Below are positions 60,091 to 64,000 of a DNA stretch of 64,000 bases, in pieces. The translations under genes and the position numbers were made by a program. Below the pieces are notes generated by a model. That model had not been told where the DNA came from. It saw only the letters and a list, made by a program, of their open reading frames with translations, and ran no database searches. Within the stretch, counting starts at the first letter, position 1. The number at the start of each line of letters is the position of its first letter. Source of the stretch: Prevotella sp. UBA4330 (GTDB lineage: Bacteria; Bacteroidota; Bacteroidia; Bacteroidales; Bacteroidaceae); assembly GCA_002394385.1 (NCBI GenBank), contig DGTS01000024.1, positions 62,001 through 126,000 of the forward strand, read 5' to 3'.

Positions 60091-60192
60091 GAAAGGACAT
60101 CTTTCGCATCCTCAAAGAGCATCTTTCGCATCCTCAAAAGGCATCTTTCGCATCCTCAAAGGACATCTTTCGCATCCTCAAAAAGCATCTCT
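60091..60192. repeat. 22-bp direct repeat, about 4.7 copies
   Basis: Five head-to-tail units of the form ACATCTTTCGCATCCTCAAA, each 22 bp, with variation only in the AGGAC/AGAGC/AAGGC part; the last is truncated. No spacers, so not CRISPR. It lies just upstream of the ileS promoter and downstream of the Crp gene. Confidence 0.9.
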
Positions 60193-60213
60193 GACGACAC
60201 GGGCAGATACATT

Positions 60214-60240
60214 AATACCCCAAAGGGCGTTTGGGGTATT
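60214..60240 (-). terminator. Hairpin after the Crp/Fnr gene
   Basis: AATACCCCAAA pairs perfectly with TTTGGGGTATT (11 bp, 5-base loop), 6 bp beyond the stop at 60247. The T tract is weak (TATTAATG). Confidence 0.65.
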
Positions 60241-60246
60241 CTGCTG

Positions 60247-60843
60247 TTAATCCAACAATGTGCTCGAGCGCACGCGGCTTAGCGTCTCAGGTGTCATCTG
60301 CAGGTAACTTGCTATATAGACCAGAGGGGCGCGTAGTGTCACTTGCTGCTGCAGTTTGCACATCTTGCGATACCTGTCTTGGGCCGATTCAAACCTTACA
60401 AGGTCTGCATGAACCTGCGACAGTATCAGGCTCTCTTCCAATATCTTACGATAAAGTATTTGAATGTTTACATTATGCAATGCCACCTCTTCGAGTTTCG
60501 CTTTCGGCAGCGCGTATATTATGGTTGGTTCGAGGGCTTCCACCTGCAGTCTTGTAGGTTCTTCCCTGAACAAACTTTCTATACACATTATTATATTACC
60601 CTCTACAGCCATGTGCTCAGTGACCTCCTTGCCGTTCTTGAAATAGAACTGGCGCACGAGACCTTTCTCCACATAGTATATGTTCTTGCACACCTCGCCT
60701 TCTTTGAGTATCATCTCGCCCTTGGCAAACTTCATCGGCACGAGCACACTCTGAAGTATGTCGAGTTCCTCGTGTGTCATCGTACTGTACTTGCGTGCGA
60801 GTTCACGGGCGATGTCTCTTACATTGTTATACAAATCTTTCAT
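60247..60843 (-). CDS. Crp/Fnr-family transcription regulator
   Basis: 198 residues. The cyclic-nucleotide-binding-type beta barrel spans about 25-125 (F-A-K-G-E-M-I-L-K-E-G-E, I-Y-Y-V-E-K-G-L-V-R). The C-terminal helix-turn-helix is I-A-S-Y-L-Q-M-T-P-E-T-L-S-R-V-R (about 176-191), matching the Crp recognition helix. The barrel lacks an evident cAMP phosphate-binding R-S motif, so the ligand is unknown. It lies 45 bp after lepA on the same strand. Confidence 0.9.
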   Translation of the reverse strand: MKDLYNNVRDIARELARKYSTMTHEELDILQSVLVPMKFAKGEMILKEGEVCKNIYYVEKGLVRQFYFKNGKEVTEHMAVEGNIIMCIESLFREEPTRLQVEALEPTIIYALPKAKLEEVALHNVNIQILYRKILEESLILSQVHADLVRFESAQDRYRKMCKLQQQVTLRAPLVYIASYLQMTPETLSRVRSSTLLD

Positions 60844-60888
60844 TTTTTTCAGTCTCCTCCTTAGTTAAGATTTTTAGTTGAATTTGTT

Positions 60889-62670
60889 TTAGTCAAGTTT
60901 TAGCACGGCAAGGAATGCTTTCTGAGGCACCTCCACGTTGCCTATCTGTTTCATTCGCTTCTTGCCTTTCTTCTGTTTCTCAAGCAGTTTGCGCTTTCGG
61001 CTCACGTCACCTCCATAACACTTGGCCGTCACGTCCTTACGTACCTGCTTCACAGTTTCTCTTGCTATAATCTTGGCACCTATTGCCGCCTGAATAGCGA
61101 TGTCGAACTGCTGGCGCGGTATGAGTTCTTTCAGTTTTTCGCACATGCGTCTTCCGAAGCCCACAGCATTGTCTTGATGTGTCAGCGTGGAGAGTGCGTC
61201 CACAGGTTCACCATTGAGCAGAATGTCGAGTTTCACCAGTTTCGAGGGTCTGAACGAGTCGATGTGATAGTCGAACGACGCATATCCTTTTGAAATGCTC
61301 TTCAACTTGTCGTAGAAGTCGATGACTATCTCGCCCAATGGGAGCATGAAGTGCAGTTCCACACGATTGCCGCTGACATACTCCTGGTTGATGAGTTCGC
61401 CTCGTTTGTCAAGACAGAGTTTCATGATAGGCCCGATGTAGTTGCTGTCTGTGATTATCGACGCTCTGATATATGGCTCCTCAATGTGCTCAATCATCGT
61501 TGGGTCGGGCAATCCGCTGGGGTTGTGCACCTCCGTTGACTCGCCCTGCTTGGTATATACCATATAGGACACGTTGGGCACAGTGGTTATCACGTCCATA
61601 TTGAACTCGCGGTCGAGTCTTTCCTGAACTATCTCCATGTGCAGAAGTCCGAGGAAACCGCATCTGAAACCAAATCCCAGAGCCACCGAAGACTCAGGGA
61701 AGAACGACAGCGAGGCATCGTTCAACTGCAGTTTCTCGAGCGAAGCACGCAGGTTCTCATACTCAGTCGGGTCTATAGGATAGACACCTGCGAACACCAT
61801 TGGCTTCACTTCCTGGAATCCCTCAATGGCTTTGGCGCAAGGAGTGGCAACATGTGTGATGGTGTCGCCCACCTTCACCTCCTTCGCATCCTTGATGCCG
61901 CTGATGATATACCCCACCTCGCCGGTAGTCAATTCTTTCCGCGGAATCATATCCATCTTCAGTACGCCCACCTCGTCGGCATCATATTGCATGCCGGTAT
62001 TGAAAAACTTCACCTTGTCGCCCTTCTTTATCGAGCCGTTGACAATCTTGAAGTAGGCAATGATTCCTCTGAAGGAGTTGAACACAGAGTCGAAAATCAA
62101 TGCCTGCAATGGTGCTTCGGGGTCTCCCTCCGGGCATGGAATGCGCTCAACAACAGCACGCAGTATGTCGTCAATACCCTCGCCTGTCTTGCCGCTTGCC
62201 CGTATTATATCCTTGCGGTCGCAACCAATCAAATCTACAATCTCGTCCTCCACCTCGTCGGGCATCGCACTCGGCATGTCAATCTTGTTGATTACAGGGA
62301 TAATCTCCAAGTTGTGGTCGATGGCCATATAAAGATTGCTTATCGTCTGTGCCTGAACGCCTTGCGTTGCGTCAACCACAAGCAGAGCGCCCTCGCATGC
62401 CGCGATGCTGCGGCTTACCTCGTATGAGAAATCGACATGTCCCGGAGTGTCAATAAGATTGAGGACATACTTCTCACCGCCAAGTTCGTATTCCATCTGT
62501 ATGGCGTGGCTCTTAATGGTGATGCCTCTCTCCTTCTCAAGATCCATGTCGTCAAGCATCTGCCCTTCCGTTATCTGAATCGTGTTGGTACGTTCCAGAA
62601 GACGGTCGGCAATGGTACTCTTACCGTGGTCGATGTGAGCAATGATGCAGAAATTACGTATATGTTGCAT
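60889..62670 (-). CDS. lepA: Elongation factor 4 (LepA), back-translocase GTPase
   Basis: 593 residues, standard length. G-domain motifs: A-H-I-D-H-G-K-S-T (G1, about 11), D-T-P-G-H-V-D-F (G3, about 75), N-K-I-D (G4, about 129). The C-terminal R-V-L-L-type domain ends G-N-V-E-V-P-Q-K-A-F-L-A-V-L-K, the LepA signature. It acts on stalled ribosomes and in ribosome assembly. Confidence 0.97.
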   Translation of the reverse strand: MQHIRNFCIIAHIDHGKSTIADRLLERTNTIQITEGQMLDDMDLEKERGITIKSHAIQMEYELGGEKYVLNLIDTPGHVDFSYEVSRSIAACEGALLVVDATQGVQAQTISNLYMAIDHNLEIIPVINKIDMPSAMPDEVEDEIVDLIGCDRKDIIRASGKTGEGIDDILRAVVERIPCPEGDPEAPLQALIFDSVFNSFRGIIAYFKIVNGSIKKGDKVKFFNTGMQYDADEVGVLKMDMIPRKELTTGEVGYIISGIKDAKEVKVGDTITHVATPCAKAIEGFQEVKPMVFAGVYPIDPTEYENLRASLEKLQLNDASLSFFPESSVALGFGFRCGFLGLLHMEIVQERLDREFNMDVITTVPNVSYMVYTKQGESTEVHNPSGLPDPTMIEHIEEPYIRASIITDSNYIGPIMKLCLDKRGELINQEYVSGNRVELHFMLPLGEIVIDFYDKLKSISKGYASFDYHIDSFRPSKLVKLDILLNGEPVDALSTLTHQDNAVGFGRRMCEKLKELIPRQQFDIAIQAAIGAKIIARETVKQVRKDVTAKCYGGDVSRKRKLLEKQKKGKKRMKQIGNVEVPQKAFLAVLKLD

Positions 62671-62692
62671 GAGTTTAATCCAAAATTATTCG

Positions 62693-62700
62693 CAAAGATA
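62693..62700 (-). promoter_or_regulatory. -7 box of lepA
   Basis: TATCTTTG on the minus strand, 23 bases before the lepA ATG; no clear -33 element. Confidence 0.55.
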
Positions 62701-62763
62701 CAAAAAAATGAGTTTTTTCTACTAATATTTTCATTATTTTTAAAGAATTAATGAGAAAATACT

Positions 62764-62771
62764 TATTTTTG
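62764..62771 (+). promoter_or_regulatory. -7 box of the small lipoprotein gene
   Basis: TATTTTTG, ending 8 bases before the ATG at 62780, so the leader would be only a few bases. No -33 element is seen. Confidence 0.45.
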
Positions 62772-62779
62772 TACCCATT

Positions 62780-63166
62780 ATGAAGAAGTTATTATTAATA
62801 GCAACAGCATTTATGCTCTTCTCCTGCCACGAGAACTTGGAGGACAGAGCAGCACGAGAAGTCAAGGAACATACAGAGAAGAAATGCCCCGTCGTCATTG
62901 ACGAATTCACCATCATGGACAGTATCACATTCGACAGGGCTACAAAGACTGTTCACTCTTACTATAGTTTAAGAGGGAAGGCAGATACCGTTGGAGTTCT
63001 CAACGATGGCAACGCGCGCACCGCTCTCCTTGACGAACTGAAGCGCAACACCAGCAACAAGATTTACAAAGATGCCGGTTTCCGATTCTCGTACACCTAT
63101 ACGTCTGCCAGCCGCAAGGGTCTGGTGCTATATCAGACACTCCTCACACCTAAGGATTATCAGTAA
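62780..63166 (+). CDS. Small lipoprotein of unknown function
   Basis: 128 residues. M-K-K-L-L-L-I-A-T-A-F-M-L-F-S-C places the acylated Cys at 16. The mature part begins H-E-N-L-E-D-R-A-A-R-E-V-K-E-H-T and continues as an alpha/beta chain with I-D-E-F-T-I-M-D-S-I-T-F-D and G-F-R-F-S-Y-T-Y-T-S-A-S-R-K-G. I do not recognise a family. It diverges from lepA. The 152-bp gap beyond its stop shows no clear signal. Confidence 0.75.
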   Translation: MKKLLLIATAFMLFSCHENLEDRAAREVKEHTEKKCPVVIDEFTIMDSITFDRATKTVHSYYSLRGKADTVGVLNDGNARTALLDELKRNTSNKIYKDAGFRFSYTYTSASRKGLVLYQTLLTPKDYQ

Positions 63167-63318
63167 TCCCTTTCTCTTGTATCTCTTGACAAACGACTTT
63201 TTCAGAACAGGCCAAAAAGGAATCTGTTTCATATAAAGTCGTACTATTGCTGTTTAAGTGGGATTATCCATTTCTTCTCGTCATGGAACATACATGGTTC
63301 GGGCAATGAAACAAACCG

Positions 63319-64000
63319 CTAATTGTCTATTACCCATTTGCCGGTTTTGCTAGGCCCCTCATAGTGTACGCCATATTGTTCTTTCAGGATTCGAAGATCC
63401 TTCAATATAGTAGTGCGACCAACACCAATCATGTCAGCGATTTCTTCGCGAGTAATCGACGGATTTCCTTTGATATGAGCAATAATCATGTCGAGCCGTT
63501 CTTGAGGAGATAACTTTTTGGGGGCACTTTTCCTGTTTTGAGGGTCTCTTTTGGGGTCACTTTTGGGGTCACTTTTGGGGTCACTTTTAGGAGCATTGCC
63601 CTCAATACGCCTAATTGGGAGCACCAAGGAAACTTCGTCCACCTCCAAGCGGTTATCCAAAACAGGCACTCCCCAACCAGCCTGGTTCCAAGCACTAAGT
63701 ATCATTGGGAAACCTGAGCCGAGGTTTTCACCATAGCCAATCATCCTCAGCATATTCTGTATCTTGGGATTACGAGCTTTTGACACCCCACCCTCATAGA
63801 TATCCTTCAAAGGTAGCATCAGCAACCCAGGATTACGGAACACCAAGCGATCTTCATGCTTCTCAATCCGCAGCACCCCCGCCTCCAGCATAATATCAGC
63901 ATGGATAATGGCGTTTGTAAATGCCTCGCGTACTGCTTTATGCAGGGGCGTGTCATCTATTCGCTGAATACCTTCCATTCGGAATGGACGTGGGAGGTCG
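63319..64000 (-). CDS. ATP-binding transcription-regulator-like protein (AlbA_2/HATPase_c_4 type), C-terminal part
   Basis: About 227 codons are visible and the frame stays open to the window edge, so the N-terminus (where an AlbA_2/Schlafen-like domain is expected) is missing. The visible start D-L-P-R-P-F-R-M-E-G and then H-K-A-V-R-E-A-F-T-N-A-I-I-H-A-D matches the ATP-binding domain of this family, followed by N-P-K-I-Q-N-M-L-R-M-I-G-Y-G-E-N-L-G-S-G-F. A linker of repeated S-D-P-K units (63549-63590 in DNA) leads to a C-terminal helix-turn-helix (I-T-R-E-E-I-A-D-M-I-G-V-G-R-T-T-I-L-K-D-L). Such genes often sit in accessory DNA. Confidence 0.85.
   Translation of the reverse strand, partial: DLPRPFRMEGIQRIDDTPLHKAVREAFTNAIIHADIMLEAGVLRIEKHEDRLVFRNPGLLMLPLKDIYEGGVSKARNPKIQNMLRMIGYGENLGSGFPMILSAWNQAGWGVPVLDNRLEVDEVSLVLPIRRIEGNAPKSDPKSDPKSDPKRDPQNRKSAPKKLSPQERLDMIIAHIKGNPSITREEIADMIGVGRTTILKDLRILKEQYGVHYEGPSKTGKWVIDN
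63549..63590. repeat. 12-bp tandem repeat inside the regulator gene
   Basis: Three perfect copies of TTTTGGGGTCAC and a partial fourth, coding for S-D-P-K units. The period keeps the frame, so copy-number change would alter only linker length. Confidence 0.85.

Noticed and set aside
60091..60192. Possible CRISPR array
   Set aside because: Units are directly adjacent with a 22-bp period and no spacers, and no cas genes lie in the window.

Overview
The window looks like chromosomal DNA from the order Bacteroidales, most likely Prevotellaceae (Prevotella/Segatella type). The evidence is: about two dozen promoters of the Bacteroidetes form (TAnnTTTG near -7, often with TTTG or TTG 19-21 bases upstream) and little use of Shine-Dalgarno sites; Bacteroidetes-restricted families (DUF4301, DUF4494, DUF4296, HU-CCDC81/SPOR, the EFR1 ferredoxin-flavodoxin family, M6 protease with a Prevotella-type C-terminus); the archaeal-type ProS and long IleS; and many short dispersed repeats between genes. 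The genus is an inference.

Layout. 1-2.6 kb is AT-rich and gene-poor: a cut-off secreted-protein gene with a long, strongly foldable leader RNA, a REP-like repeat, an HU protein and a winged-helix-like protein. 2.7-8.4 kb holds DUF4301, a RelA-type (p)ppGpp synthetase, a DUF559 nuclease gene bracketed by inverted REP-like pairs, and an EamA transporter. 8.4-16.6 kb is a minus-strand leucine operon (leuA-leuC-leuD-second leuA homologue-leuB) continuing into a TPR protein, truA and the transporter; a leader peptide and a complete terminator/antiterminator attenuator precede it. 16.7-32 kb is mostly housekeeping: SGNH lipoprotein, dnaB, ispE, NUDIX, rfbC, HU/SPOR and FHA proteins, cdd, a beta-helix lipoprotein, a J-domain protein, a 5'-nucleotidase, nudC and uvrA. 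Two tRNAs (Gly, Thr) and later a third (Cys) follow, with a metallophosphoesterase and a small Cys-rich membrane protein.

34-44.6 kb contains a probably leaderless EFR1 gene with an M6 metalloprotease, yggS with DUF4494, an aminotransferase with an FtsX-like permease, and two tandem acyl-CoA ligase paralogues. 44.7-52.3 kb (minus) has a UvrD/PcrA helicase, mtgA, an OmpA-type lipoprotein, and a Na/Pi cotransporter followed by a response regulator and histidine kinase. 52.5-64 kb has proS, the ileS-dksA-like-lspA-DUF4296 operon, lepA with a Crp/Fnr regulator, a small lipoprotein, and the C-terminal part of an ATP-binding regulator that runs off the window.

The most interesting non-standard signals are (1) the nested three-way-junction RNA at 187-301, (2) the DUF559 gene enclosed by REPIN-like inverted pairs, with a third copy elsewhere in the window, (3) the leucine attenuator, and (4) several families of short intergenic repeats that recur at distant loci, one of them inside the leu operon. 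No CRISPR array, IS transposase, prophage or rRNA was seen.
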